Positions 40,147 to 55,800 of a stretch of 64,000 bases of DNA are shown here, piece by piece. The notes under the pieces were generated by a model that was given only the letters and a program-made list of their open reading frames with translations, ran no database searches and was not told the origin of the DNA. The position numbers were made by a program, and so were the translations under genes. How positions within the stretch are numbered: the stretch's first letter is position 1; every line of letters starts with the position of its first letter. This DNA is from Rhinopithecus roxellana (Eukaryota > Chordata > Mammalia > Primates > Cercopithecidae): positions 34,481,111 through 34,545,110 of the forward strand of contig NC_044555.1 in NCBI RefSeq assembly GCF_007565055.1, given 5' to 3'.

Positions 40147-41722
40147 TGTGAGATAGTTCTCTACGGGGCTCTCACATTTCTGCAGATCTTGTGAGGACAG
40201 GCACTGACTGCCTGAAAAAGGGAAAAAAAAAAACAACTGTTTTTCCTTCCACTCACACAGAACATTTCTGACACCAAATGTGTGGGGTTTTCCACACCAA
40301 GCACTTCTTTGCAGACTCTAACAGATGTTCCACACTTCAATACTGAACTAACTACCCAGTGTTGGAACAGACGCCCACAGGTTAAGGCCCAGTCACACAA
40401 GACTGTCCCCACTTCACACACCAATCAGAAGTCCAGGTCTCCCGTACTTCCCACTAACTGGCTATAAATTGGGGATTCCCACAAACTCCTCCTCGGGTTC
40501 AATAATTGCTAGAATAGCTCATAGAACTCAGTAAAACACTTTACATTTACCGGTTTATTATAAAGAATATTACAAAAGACACAGATGAACAGCCAGATTA
40601 ACAGCCTGATTAGAACAAAAGATGCTCCTATCACTCAGGAAACTGCATGGGATTAGGAGCTCTGTGTCAAGAACCAGGGTCAAAGACCAAATATTAGAAC
40701 ACCAGATGTTTCTAGCACCCCTATCCACATACATAGGGCAAGGTATGTGGGAAGGGGCGTGGAGCTTCTGCGTCCTCTCCGGGCATGCCACCCACCCAGC
40801 ACCTCCATGTGTTCACCAACCCTGAAGCTCTCCAAACCACATCTTTTGTAGACTCCAACAGGTGTTCTATAATTTAATATGCCCACAAGTTAAGGTTCAG
40901 TCCCACAAGACTGTCCCACTTCAGACACCAATCACAAGTCCAGGCCTCCATACTTCTGGCCAACTGGCTATATATCAGGGAGTGGTTTATAGGGATTTTT
41001 ATGGATACATCATCACATAGGCATGATGATTATCTCAATCTGCAGCCCCTCTTCCCTCTGCAGAGGACGAGGGTGAGGCTGAAAGTTCCAAGTTTCTAAT
41101 CACGGCTTGGTCTTTCTGGTGATCAGCCCTGCTCCTGAAGCTATCCAGGAGCCCATCAAGAGTCATCTCATTAGAACAAAAGATGCTCCTATCACCAGGA
41201 AATTACATGGGATTAGGAGCTCTGTGTCAAGAACCAGGGTCAAAGACCAAATATTAGAACAACAGATGTTCCTAGCACCCCTATCCACTCAGGAAATTAC
41301 AAGAGTTTTCAGAGCTCTGTGCCAGGAACCAGCAGCAGAGACCAAATATATATTTTTTATTATGCCACACTGCCTTTTGTTCCAGGCCATCTTTTCGAGG
41401 ATGTTTCCAGAGCAAACAGCCCTGGAAATATATTGTGTCTCCCTCCAGAGCAAAGGACAAGTTTGCTTACTATTCAGTATAAAAGATTCAGGATACCTAA
41501 GCGATCCACTGTGCATCACCTGGGTCTCCTCACATCACCCTGGAGGAATCGGGACTTGGGGAGCTGGCACAAATATTAAGACTCTAGCTACCACGACTGT
41601 CATGAGTAATAAAGTCCTTTACTCTAGCCCAGAGTTTCATATCTCTTTTACCAGCATCCAGGACACTGTGGCAGGCTAATTCATTAGCTCACAAGTAGGG
41701 TAAAAATCTCAGACTCTTCACA
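40147..41722 (+). mobile_element. ERV1 LTR 'X', copy 3, split by an MLT2 LTR
   Basis: Left part 40,147-40,216 (TGTGAGATAGTTCTC to ACTGACTGCCT). The right part, 41,377-41,722, continues TTTTGTTCCAGGCCATC and ends GACTCTTCACA. It has a TATA-like AGTATAAAAGATT and AATAAA at 41,608-41,613. ctgcct occurs at both break points. Confidence 0.8.
40217..41376 (-). mobile_element. MLT2-type (ERVL) LTR with internal duplications
   Basis: Antisense MLT2/HERV-L LTR. Recognised from GGCAAGGTATGTGGGAAGGG, ACCGGTTTATTATAAAG and the terminal ACCAAATATATATTTTTTAT. It is longer than the usual LTR because two internal blocks are repeated (see findings). The left edge has an A-rich addition. Confidence 0.85.
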
Positions 41723-41739
41723 GTTATTGACAGAGACAT

Positions 41740-43075
<1,336 letters not shown>

Positions 43076-43078
43076 TGA

Positions 43079-43384
<306 letters not shown>

Positions 43385-43394
43385 GATACTTTTT

Positions 43395-43610
43395 AAAATC
43401 AAGAATGGATGTTGAATTTTGTGACATTGCTTTTCTCTGATGACATGTTAATATGGTGGATTATAGATTTTATAATATTGGACCACATAGTCAGAATGAG
43501 TGACTTTTAAAGGAATTGATGGATTCTACTTGGTGGTATTTCATTTATAACTGTTCCATCACTATTCATGAGTAAGGCTGATCTGTAATTGCTGATGTTC
43601 TCTTTGGCAG
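43395..43610 (-). mobile_element. L1M ORF2 fragment, minus strand
   Basis: Antisense RT-domain wording (ATGTTGAATTTTGTGACATT, GGCTGATCTGTAATTG). It is probably the same element as 44,480-45,260. Confidence 0.7.
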
Positions 43611-44479
43611 GCTGTTATACCACAACATTAGGCAGAAAGTATGAGAGACTCTTGGTAGTAAGAATGGCAGCTTACAGAATAAAAGGGGAAGAACTGAGGG
43701 TCAGGGGTTTGCATAATTGAGATTGCCAGGACCTGCAAAGAAGTGTATCACAGAGATTATAGGGGAGTAATCCCCAGCCTCGCCCCAGTTTGAGGAAACG
43801 TGTCCCTGGCCCAAAACCCACCTAAAGGAGAAGACATTAAACTTTTTTGCAAATCACAGGTTTTGTCAGTGAGCTTGCAGGAATTACTTATTCCTCTGGT
43901 GAAACACCTTGGCTGGGAGTGGATGAGGGGTCAAGGGCAGATTTTTTCCGATGGAAAATATTTCTGCATGTTGCATGCTTGTGAGAATGGCCCAGCATAG
44001 AAGGGGAAAAGTGATGTGATAGGAAAGAGAGGAGATAACTGGAAGGGAGGGGAAAGGGTTCAGTGGAAAGATCATTTCTTTCTAACAGGAAGGAAAGTTC
44101 ATGGGTATAGGAAAGGAATAAATGGACATTCAAGTCTATAATTTTCCATCCACCTGTAAGTTTAGCTTTACTGCATAAACCTTGAAATGTGCCTCCTGAT
44201 GCTTACTTGTATGTATTTTGTAAGATGATTTATGCTTTCTCTTTAAACATATTTATGTAAAATATTTTAATGTGTATAGAGAATATTTATTTTTCACTAG
44301 CTGCTTACTTTTTATTTTTATCATGCTTTCATGCTCTGTGTGATGATCCATATTACAGCAAAGCTTTAAAAACTTTTTTTCTTTGCTTCATCATCTAGTT
44401 TCTGAAAAGGGTGGGTTAAAGCGGCTAGTGGTCAAATTAACTATTCTGCCTAGTTTTAATTTTACATAGTTTAAGGATA
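43611..44479. other. No recognisable feature
   Basis: Appears unique. No coding stretch or repeat recognised. Confidence 0.5.
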
Positions 44480-45260
44480 TATCATTAGCTATATATGTGT
44501 TGATAAATGTTATAATTCTTGATATTTCACAGTTTGAAGAACCATCTACTTTCATACCTTGTGACGTTTTTCACCTTATATTCCCTCTGCTCAGGTTTTA
44601 AAATTGCAGCCACAGGCTTCTATTGGTGTTTTTTGGCCAAGTCTATCATTTTCTATCCCCCTTCATTTTCATATTTTCTGGGGTCTTTTTTTTTTTTTTT
44701 TTTTTTTTCGAGAAGGAGTCTCGCTCTGTCACGCAGGCTAGAGTGCAGTGGCGTGATCTCGGCTCACTGCAACCTCTGCCAACCTCTGCCTCCCAGGTTC
44801 AAGCAATTCTTCTGCCTCAGCCTCCCAAGTAGCTGGGATTATAGGTGAGCACCGGCTAATATTTGTATTTTTAGTAGAGATGGGGTTTCGCCATGTTGAC
44901 CAGTCTGGCCTAGATCACCTCAGGTGATCCGCCTGCCTCGGCCTCCCAAAGTGCTGAGATTACAGGCATGAGCCACCGCGCCTGGCTGGGTCTTTTAATT
45001 TCAAATGTAACTCACGTTTATAAAATAATGCTGGACCTTGGGGAATTTTCAGTTGTTTTTTCCTATCAGATGATGTTTTTCTTTTAATGAATGATTTTAA
45101 CCCATATGTAATTATTAGAACACTAGGATGAATTTCTGCTATTTAAATATTTCTTTTGGTTTCCTTTAATTTCCTTGGCACATAAAATTTTTGGTGTTTT
45201 CCCCCTTAATGCTCGTTTGAAAATTACTATTCATTCTACATTTAGTCTTATCACTCATCC
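44480..45260 (-). mobile_element. L1M ORF2 fragment, minus strand
   Basis: Antisense ORF2 wording (TGTTATAATTCTTGATA, GAACCCATATGTAATTATT-like). Interrupted by an Alu. Confidence 0.6.
44687..44988 (-). mobile_element. Alu with small internal changes
   Basis: Minus strand. It has an 11-bp duplication (AACCTCTGCC twice, 44,769-44,790) and a deletion in the right arm. Confidence 0.94.
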
Positions 45261-45479
45261 CAACATAAGACCAGAATTATATGCATGTTTCTCTCCCAAG
45301 GTCTATCAATATCTATATTCTTCTGAAAAAGAATAAGAGAATCATAGGATTCTTTGCTTTTCCTTTCACTTACTTTCTTTCAAATATCTCTTCTATGGGA
45401 ATAATTGTAATTTTAGTTTCAATTTATAATGCTATACATTCATATATATCTGCATTTTTTCCATTTAGAAAATAAAAAC

Positions 45480-46163
<684 letters not shown>

Positions 46164-46362
46164 CAGACATACATGGTTTCATTGCACTTTACTGCACTTC
46201 AGAGATTATTGTGTTTTTTGTAAATTGCAGGTTTGTGGCAACCCTGATAGAGCAAGTCTATTGGAACCATTTGTACAACAGCATGTACTCACTTCATGTC
46301 TCTATGTCAGATTTTGGTGATCCTCACAATATTGCAAACATTTTCATTATTATTATATCTGT

Positions 46363-46718
46363 TTCTTCTCTTTTTTTTAAGGTGGGAGATTTGGTTATTT
46401 TTTATTTTTAATTATTTATTTATTTATTTTTTATTTGAGACAGAGTCTCACTCTGTCACCTATGCTAGAGTGCAGTGGCGTGATCTTGGCTCACTGCAAC
46501 CTCTGCCTCCTGGGTTCAAGCAATTCTCTGCCTCAGCCTCCCGAGTAGCTAGGATTATAGGCACCCGCCACCGTGCCTGGCTAATTTTTTTGTATTTTTA
46601 GTAGAGACGGGGTTTCACCATCTTGACCAGGCTGGTCTTGAACTCCTGACCTCGTGATACGCCCACCTTCGCCTCCCAAAGTGCTGGGATTACAGGTGTA
46701 AGCCACTGCACCCGGCCT
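46363..46718 (-). mobile_element. Alu with apparent 3' transduction
   Basis: Target duplication tattattatatctg at 46,349-46,362 and 46,719-46,732. Between the first copy and the Alu tail lies a T-rich stretch, a unique piece (AAGGTGGGAGATTTGG) and a second T-rich stretch. Confidence 0.9.
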
Positions 46719-47663
46719 ATTATTATATCTGTTATGATAATCTGTGATCAGTGATCTTAGATGTTACTATTGTCGTTGTTTCGGGGCACCACAAACCATG
46801 CCCATAGAAGATGGTGAGCTGAATTGACAAATGCTGTGTGTGATCTGACTGCTCCACCTACTGGCCTGTTCCCTGTCTCGCCCTCTCCTCGGGCCTCCCT
46901 ACTCCCTAAGACACAATATTGAAATTCGGCCAATTAATAACCCTCAATGGTCTCCAAGTGTTCAAGTGAAAGGAAGAGTCACATGTCTCTCCCTTTAAAT
47001 CAAAAGCTAGACATGATTGAGCTTACTGAGGAAGGCATGTTGAAAGCCAAGCTAGGCTGAAAAGCTAGGCTTCTTGCACCAATCAGACAAGTTGTGAATG
47101 CAAAGGAAAAATTCTTGAAGGAAATTAAAAGTCCTACTCCAGTGAACACATGAAAGATAAGAAAGTGAAATAGACTTATTGCTGATATGAAGAAAGTTTG
47201 AGTGGTCTGGAAAGGAGACCAAACCAGCCACAACATTCCCTTGATTAAACCAAACCTACTCCAGCACAAGGCCTGAACTCTCTTCAATTCTGCAAAGGCT
47301 GAGAGAGGTGAGGAAGCTGCTGAAGCAAAGTTTGAAGCTAGCAGAGGTTGGTTCATGAGGCTTAAGGAAAGAAGCCATCTCCATAACATAAAAAGCACAA
47401 GGTGAAGTAGCAAGTGCTCGAGTGCTAACATAGAAGCTGTACGTAGCAAGTTATCCAGAAGAGCTAGCTAAAATAATTGATGAAGGTGGCTACACTAAAC
47501 AACAGATTTTCAGTGCAGATTAAACAGCCTTATATTGGAAGAACATGCCAGCTAGGACTTTCACAACTACAGAAGAGAAGTAAATGCCTGGCTTCAAACC
47601 TTCAAAGGACAGGCTGACTCTCTTGTTAGGGACTAATATAGCTGGTGACTTTAAGTTGAAGCC

Positions 47664-47972
47664 AGCCAGCCATGTTGGCTCACACCAGGAATCCCGGCAC
47701 TTTGGGAGGTTGAGGTGGGAGGACTGCTTAAGGTCAGGAGTTCGAGATCAGTCCTGGCAACATAGCAAGACCCCATCTCAAAAAAAAAAAAAAATTTAAA
47801 TTAGCCAGGCATAGTGGCACATGCCTATAGTCCCAGCTACTCAGGAGGCTAAGGCAGGATTCCTTGAGCCCAGGAGCTCAAGGTTACAGTGAGCTATGAT
47901 AACATCATTGCACTCCAGCCTGACTGACAGAGTGAGACCCTGTCTCAAACAAACAAACAACAACAAAAACGG
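47664..47972 (+). mobile_element. AluJ-like in Tigger1
   Basis: Older Alu. tgaagcca flanks both sides. Tail AAACAAACAAACAACAAC. Confidence 0.94.
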
Positions 47973-48033
47973 TGAAGCCAACGCTCATTTACCATTCTGT
48001 AAATCCTAAGATCCTTAAGAATTATGCCAAATC

Positions 48034-48385
48034 AGCCGGGCGCGGTGGCTCACACCTGTAATCCCAGCACTTTGGGGGGCCGAGGCGGGCGGTGGTTCAC
48101 GCCTATAATCCCAGCACTTTGGGGGGCCGAGGCGGGCAGATCACGAGGTCAAGAGATTGAGACCATCCTGGCCAACATGGTGAAACCCTGTTTCTACTAA
48201 AAATACAAAAATTAGCTGGGCATGGTGGCATGTGCCTGTAGTCCCAGCTACTTGGGAGGCTGAGGCAGGAGAATCGCCTGAACTCAGGAGGCAGAGGCAA
48301 GGTTGCAGTGAGCCAAGATCACGCCACTGCACTCCAGCCTGGCAACATAGCAAGACTCCATCTCAAAAAAAAAAAAAAAAAAAAT
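48034..48385 (+). mobile_element. AluY/Sc-like with internal 47-bp duplication
   Basis: The first 47 bp after position 10 of the Alu occur twice (48,044-48,090 and 48,091-48,137), including the Pol III A box. Confidence 0.95.
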
Positions 48386-49576
48386 TATGGAACAACAAAG
48401 CCTGGATGATAACACATCTGTTTAAAGCATAGCTTACTGAATATTTTAAGACCACTCTTGACACATATTGCTAGACAAAAAAGATTTTTTACAAAATATC
48501 ACTGCTCACTGACAATGCACCTGGTCACCAAAGAGCTCTGATAGAGATGTACAAGGAGATTCATGTTGTTTTCATGCCTGTTAACACAACATGATTCTGG
48601 AGCCCATAGATCAAAGAGTAATTTCAACTTTCAAGTGTTATTTAAGAAATATGTTTTGTAAGACTATAGCTGCCATAGATGGTGATTCCTTGGATGAATC
48701 TGGGCAAAGTAAATTGAAAACCTCCTGTAAACAGTTCATCATTCTAGAAGCCATTAAGAACACTCACGATTCATGGGAGGAGGTTAAAATATCAGCAATA
48801 ACAGAAGTCTGGAAAGACTTGATTCTAACCCTCATGGATGACTTTCAGGGATTCAAGACGTTACTAGAGGAAATAGCTATAGAGATGGTGGAAATAGTGA
48901 GAGAACTAGAAGTGAAGCCTGAAGATGTGACTGAACTGCTGCCATCTCATGATAAAACTTTAATGGATGAGGAGTTTTTTCTTATGGATAAGCAAAGAAC
49001 ATGATTTCTTGAGACAGAATCTACTCCTAGTGAAGATGCTGTGGACAGTGTTGAAATGACAGCAAGTGATTTAGAATATTACATAAACTGAAAGAAAGCA
49101 GGGGCAGGGTTTGAGAGGACTGACTCCAATTTTGAAAGGATTTCTACTGTGGATAAAATGCTATCAAACAGTGTTGTATACTACAGAGAAATCTTTCGGG
49201 AAGGAAAGTGTTAATTGATGTGGCAAACTTCATTGTTGTCTTATTTTTTTAAATTGCTATAGCCACCCCAATGTTCAGCAACCACCACCCTGATCGGTCA
49301 GCAGTCATCAGCATCAAGGCAAGACCTTTCACCAGCAAAAAGATTATGACCCACCAAAGGCTCACGTGATTGTTAGCATTTTGTAGTAGTATTTTTTAAT
49401 TAAGGTATATACACTGTTTTTAGACATAATGCTATTGTACACTTAATAGACTATAGCATACTATAAACATAACTTTTATGTGGGAAGCCACAAAATTTGT
49501 ATTAACTCTTTACTGAGATACTCGCTTTATTGCAGTGGTCTGGAATCGAACCTGCAATATCTCCAAGGTATGCCTG

Positions 49577-50815
49577 TATATGCTAATGTAGTATTGCATG
49601 TTGGGGGGGAAATATAGATTATTCAATAAATGGTGTTGGGACAAATGTGTAGGCATCTTGAAGAAAAATTAAGATAGATCCCTGGCTAAGGCTTTACAAC
49701 AATAGCAAAAAGAATCCAGCTAGTCGCAGCTGTAAAAGTAAAAAATAAAAACAATTAAGTATTAAATAGAAAATATAAGAGTTTTTTTTTCCCCAAATAC
49801 CGCTGAGCAATGGTGAACAATGAGGAAGGCGTTTCTAGTTATGATACAAAACTTGGAGAACAGAAAAGATTCATAAACTCAATGCACAGAGAAAACACTA
49901 ACATTTTCATTTAAAAGACAAATGGGAAGTTGGGAAATATAACTGGGACACATGTAACAACCTAATAGAAACATAAATAGCAACAACCTAATAGAAAAAA
50001 ATGGGAAAAGGAAATTTTAAAATGTCTCAGAAAAAAATCATATAAATGGCTCTTTAAACACAGTCACATATATTCAACCTTGGCCATAAAAGAAATGCAA
50101 ATTAAATCTATACTGAGATATTGTGTTGTAACCTACCAGACTGGCCAAAAAGAAAAAACGAATATGACAAGACACTGTGTTGCTTGGGTATGGTGAAAAC
50201 AGACACTCATACAACTGACACAACCCACAAGGCAGGCAATTTTTCCATATCTATTAAGAATAAAAATGTGTAAACAAAACAAAATGAAAAGAGTAAAAAT
50301 GTATATATCATCTGTCCTGGGAATTCTACTTGGAGAAATTTCTCTTTAAACATACTCTCTCTTGTGCTAACTAAGATTTGTATAAGGATATTCATTGCAG
50401 TGTCGTGTACAATTGCAAAAGATTAGAAACCCTTTAAATGTCTATTAATAGAAAACTGGTTAGCATATTCTGATATATTCATATAATAGAATAAGACATA
50501 GTCTTGTAAAGGAATGAGGTAACTCATTACATGTAATGACACGGAATAATCACCAACCTTTATTGTTAAGGGAGAAAAGTAAGTGCTGGAAATTTTGTAT
50601 GCTAATATTTCAGTTTATTGCACGTGTTTGTATGGACAGACGATCTGTATCTTTCTTGGGAAAGAATATATGGGCTACTGGGGTCAAAATTGGAGGGTAC
50701 ATTTTTTCTTTTCAAAAGATTATCATCAAACATAATATTCATGTAGAAAAACATATGAAACAAATATTCACCTTAACTAATCATTCAAAGCAAATACCAA
50801 CCTAATTACCACCAC
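49577..50815 (+). mobile_element. L1M ORF2 and 3' region right of Tigger1
   Basis: Resumes ORF2 with TTCAATAAATGGTGTTGGGA. It continues to a weak 3' end. Confidence 0.82.
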
Positions 50816-50829
50816 AATCTGAAAATAGA

Positions 50830-52093
<1,264 letters not shown>

Positions 52094-52612
52094 GTGATTT
52101 TCTTTGGGGAAGTGATTATCATAAAAGTCAGGGTAGTAGTTAGCTCTGGGAGTAGAGGGATCATGGAATGCTAACTATGGACTCTTTCTAGGCCTATGGA
52201 AGGATAATTCACTCGGCCATACATGTCTGTTCTGTGTGCTTTTCTGTAGGTATGTAATATTTCACAATAAAGATGTTTTTAAGCGTAACTATGACCCATT
52301 AACTTCAACCCCCGTATATATTTAAGAGAGGGTGTACACTTGTGCACGGAGACATGATGAAGAATGTTCCTAGCAGCATTGTTTATAATTCATATTATAT
52401 TTCACTGAAATATTTTAAATTAACAAAAATTGATAAAAATTTATTTAATTAGCTACCTTCTGTGACATAAAAAGGAGAAAATAAGAACGTGTTCTCAGCT
52501 GCTGTTATTTGCATAAAGAAACCCTAATCATATAGAGAAAAACTAACTAACCTGGTTATATGTATTAGAGAGAGCTGAGCAGACAGGAGAAAGATGGATA
52601 AGAGAATTTAGA
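52094..52612 (+). mobile_element. L1M 3' pieces, plus strand
   Basis: The first part ends in a 3' UTR-like ATTTCACAATAAAGATG. The second part is weaker L1-like sequence. Confidence 0.6.
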
Positions 52613-52616
52613 CCAT

Positions 52617-52843
52617 AGAGCTTGAGTAGCCCTTATCCAAAATACTTGGGATTAGAAGTGTTTGGGATTTTGGATTTTTTTCAGATTTTAGAATATCTGC
52701 ATTATACTTAGGTTGGGTATCCCTAATCTGAAAATCCAAAATCCAAATGGGCATTTCCTTTGAATGTCATGTCAGTGCTCAAAAAGTTTTGGATTTTGGA
52801 GCATTTTGGATTTTGTATTTTTGGATTAGGGATACTTAACCTG
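52617..52843 (+). mobile_element. MER8-type (Tigger-related) DNA transposon
   Basis: Palindromic element with inverted ends (GAGCTTGAGTAGCCCTTATCC and GGATTAGGGATACTTAACCTG), TA at the right end. Related to 62,137-62,502. Confidence 0.82.
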
Positions 52844-52859
52844 TATAGCTTTTTATATG

Positions 52860-54040
52860 TCTTTAATGTTTTGAGTCATTTTTCTATATTACTATTCAAA
52901 AAATTATGTTTTTTAAAAAACTACTACTAATATCTTTAGAATGATATGATGCTGCATCTATAAAACAAAAATAGCACAGGAATATTCTGAAGACAAAAAG
53001 AGCTACTTAAAAAATATAACAGCATTAATAAGAGATAGAAAAGAAGGTTTGGAAGATAAAGTTTTTTAAAAAATACTACTAAAGGGAGAGCAAAAGAGAT
53101 AGAAATGGATATCAGTAAAGCAAGTAATTTTTACAAAGCAGCATCGAAAACCAAATAAAAAGAGTTTTAGAAAAGCAGAGAAAATGTACGTATGAGTAGA
53201 AAAGGCCTAGGAAGACTTTGGACGGGCTTTCAAATAGGGCATAAAAATGATTTCTAGGCTGGGCACGGTGGCTCACTCCTGTAATCCCAGCACTTTGGGA
53301 GGCTGAGGCAGGCAGATCACAAGGTCAGGAGATCGAGACTATCCTGGCTAACACGATGAAACCCTGTCTCTACTAAAAATACAAAAAAATTAGCCGGGTG
53401 TGGTGGTGGGTGCCTGTAGTCCAGCTACTCAGGAGGCTGAGGCAGGAGAATGGTGTGAACCCAGGAGGCGGAGGTTGCAGTGAGCCGAGATTACACCACT
53501 GCACTCCAGCCTGGGCGACAGGGCGAGACTCCATCTCAAAAAAAAAAAAAATTACTTCCAATCTAGAATTCTATTCTCAGCCAAAAAGACAAGTTTAGTG
53601 TCAGGATCAAATAGGTGTATTTCCATGGCATTCATATTTATATTTCTACACATAAATTTATACAGTTATATGTATTCAGTAAATATATTTCTGCATGACA
53701 TTTTCAGACATGCAAAGTTTCATAAAATGTACCTGTCGGGCATCCATTTTCAAGGATATACTGGAGGATGTGCTCCCCACAAAATGAAGGGGCAAGCCAA
53801 GAAAGAGGAAGATACAAGCTCCAGGAAACAGATCTGACCCAAGAGAGAAATCAAGGGGATTTCCTGGGAGATGGTAAAGGGAAAACATCAAGGTAACAGC
53901 TCTGTATCAAACTGAGAAAGTCACCAGTCCAGACTTTAGCAAGTCAAGCTCCAGGAGAGATTTCTTCAAAGAGAAGACAAGGATGCCCAGAAGTGAGAGC
54001 AGCCCCACCTATTACTGAAGTGAGAGCAGCCCCACCTATT
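52860..54040 (+). mobile_element. Old L1 (L1M) ORF1-side fragment, split by an Alu
   Basis: After the Alu, the wording ACTGGAGGATGTGCTCC and CCAAGAAAGAGGAAGA is typical of L1M 5'/ORF1 sequence. An Alu splits it at 53,257-53,552. Confidence 0.7.
53257..53552 (+). mobile_element. AluY-like, plus strand
   Basis: Full-length (GAGATCGAGACTATCCTGGC), A tail of about 13. Confidence 0.95.
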
Positions 54041-54043
54041 ACT
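53990..54043 (+). repeat. 27-bp tandem duplication
   Basis: GAAGTGAGAGCAGCCCCACC plus TATTACT occurs twice without change. Confidence 0.95.
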
Positions 54044-54430
<387 letters not shown>

Positions 54431-55150
54431 TTATCACCTAATGTGTTTGAATATATGGAAAGGAGATCTAAACACCAGGGAAGAATTTGGAGTTGAATGA
54501 TTGATATGTATATAGTAACGCAAACAAATGACTGAGACAGAAAATTGTTAATTCCAAGGAAAAGAAAAAAGTTGTGTAGAAATAGTCATCACAGCATGGA
54601 TACCATGGGATTCAATGATCAACACCGACCATGAATCTCACCAAAACAATGATATACCTATCTTAGGGAGGTGGGGTTAGGAAATGGGTATGTGAGTGGG
54701 GGAGTAAAGAAAAGCTCAATCTCTATCTTCCATAGTGGAAAGCCAATAGATAACACCCAAACATTCTTTAAAACTATTAAAAAGAGTAAGGGTGCTTGCT
54801 TCTGGGGAGCTGGAATCTGGCAGAAAACAAAGCATGGAAGAGGTTTTTTTTTTTTTTTTTAAACAAGACTTAGAGAACTATTTGATTAAATGAAACTAAG
54901 AGCTAATTGCAAATTACGAAGTGGCGACAAATATTCATAAAAATATGCAAGAATGATAAAGGGCTATTAACCCGAGTATTTTCAAAAGCCTCTTTTAAAA
55001 TCCATAAGCTAAGATAAATGAATCAGCAATGGACAGGAGAAGGAAATTCACAAAAGGGAAATAAATGACCAATACAAATGGGGGTGGAGGAAATTTTCCT
55101 GCCTGGTAAAAAAAAAGTACTAGAAATGAAAACTATGAGATAGTATCTTT
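54431..55150 (+). mobile_element. Possible continuation of old L1M
   Basis: A-rich L1M-like wording (GATACCATGGGATTCAATGA) with a run of 18 T near 54,844. Assignment weak. Confidence 0.4.
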
Positions 55151-55204
55151 CCTTCAGGGCTCTGGATGAATTCCAACCCCTGGGCACCTCTTCCTCCTCC
55201 TCAC

Positions 55205-55346
55205 CTCACAGGCACTGCCATGTTCCCCTGGCTGGGGAGCGTCCTCATTAGCTGGCATGTTCCCGACGGACTTGGACGTCAGCCCTGGGGCTTTCTTGCT
55301 GATAACTCTATAATTCCAGTGGAATCAGTGGACTCAACGGGGACTG
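55205..55346 (-). CDS. ZNF81: Start-codon exon of the same KRAB zinc-finger gene, probably ZNF81
   Basis: The minus strand has ATG at 55,258-55,256, then 18 codons reading MPANEDAPQPGEHGSACE, then a GTGAGG donor (GT at 55,204-55,203). The exon ends on a complete codon (phase 0), which matches the phase-0 start of the KRAB exon at 4,925. This N-terminus and its junction with VSVSFED is what I recall for ZNF81 on Xp11. The left boundary is less sure: a pyrimidine-rich cttccttctgaccccag acceptor would start the exon at 55,346 and leave 88 nt of 5' UTR. The surrounding 55,160-55,560 is free of recognisable repeats, as expected for an exon neighbourhood. An earlier non-coding first exon and the promoter are presumably farther upstream on this strand, at higher coordinates or outside the window. 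Confidence 0.8.
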
Positions 55347-55574
55347 CTGGGGTCAGAAGGAAGATCCTGCAGCCTTCACTATGAGATCTGGCCCAGGGAC
55401 TCTGCAGAGACTCCAAGAACCCTGGAAAGACAGTGTCCATATGATCAGAGGCAGATAGCACTCACTACACAGACATCTCCTGGGGGAACCAAAGTACAGT
55501 TCACTGCACTGGATACTGTGAGGTAGATAAAGTCCAAGAAACACATATTCTGCTTATTAATTAAAATAGAATAT

Positions 55575-55800
55575 GAGCAAGAGCATGAGATTTGGACTAA
55601 AATTAATAAAGGTTTAAATTCTAGCTCTGCCAACTTTTAGCTATGAGAACATGAAAAAGCTTCTTCAGGTTTATTTTTCAAAATGAATTTGAAATATTTA
55701 TCTCAAGTGGCTATGAAAATTAGATGAGATTATGTTTCAATGGTACTTAGCACTGAACTGGCCCCAGGTAAACACTTAATACATGTTAGCAAGTATTGTT
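55575..55800 (+). mobile_element. MIR
   Basis: ATTCTAGCTCTGCCAACTTT ... CACTTAATACATGTTAGCA, the usual MIR path. Confidence 0.8.

Larger units (their letters stand above)
46947..49375 (+). pseudogene. Tigger1 transposase pseudogene
   Basis: Pogo-like transposase remnant: an N-terminal DNA-binding part from ATG at 46,947, then a DDE domain, in pieces. 47,584-47,660 reads MPGFKPSKDRLTLLLG. The open stretch 48,591-49,004 (137 codons) covers the domain's C-terminal side, including DDFQGFKTLLEE. Stops are scattered (for example TGA/TAG at many places before 47,500), and two Alus cut it. Pogo-type transposases cut and paste at TA sites. Related domesticated genes are the TIGD family and CENPB; this copy cannot be functional. 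Confidence 0.9.
46164..49576 (+). mobile_element. Full-length Tigger1 (Tc1/mariner) DNA transposon
   Basis: The left end reads CAGACATACATGGTTTCATTG. The right end (CTCCAAGGTATGCCTG) is its inverted counterpart, followed by TA. Length without its three Alus is about 2.4 kb, the size of Tigger1. It lies in an L1, whose ORF2 continues on both sides. Interrupted by Alus at 46,363-46,718, 47,664-47,972 and 48,034-48,385. Confidence 0.93.

Noticed and set aside
48591..49004. 137-codon open frame as a host gene
   Set aside because: It is part of the broken Tigger1 transposase inside a transposon with matching ends.
53990..54043. CRISPR-like or other spaced repeat arrays
   Set aside because: Repeats here are tandem without spacers and the DNA is vertebrate nuclear sequence.
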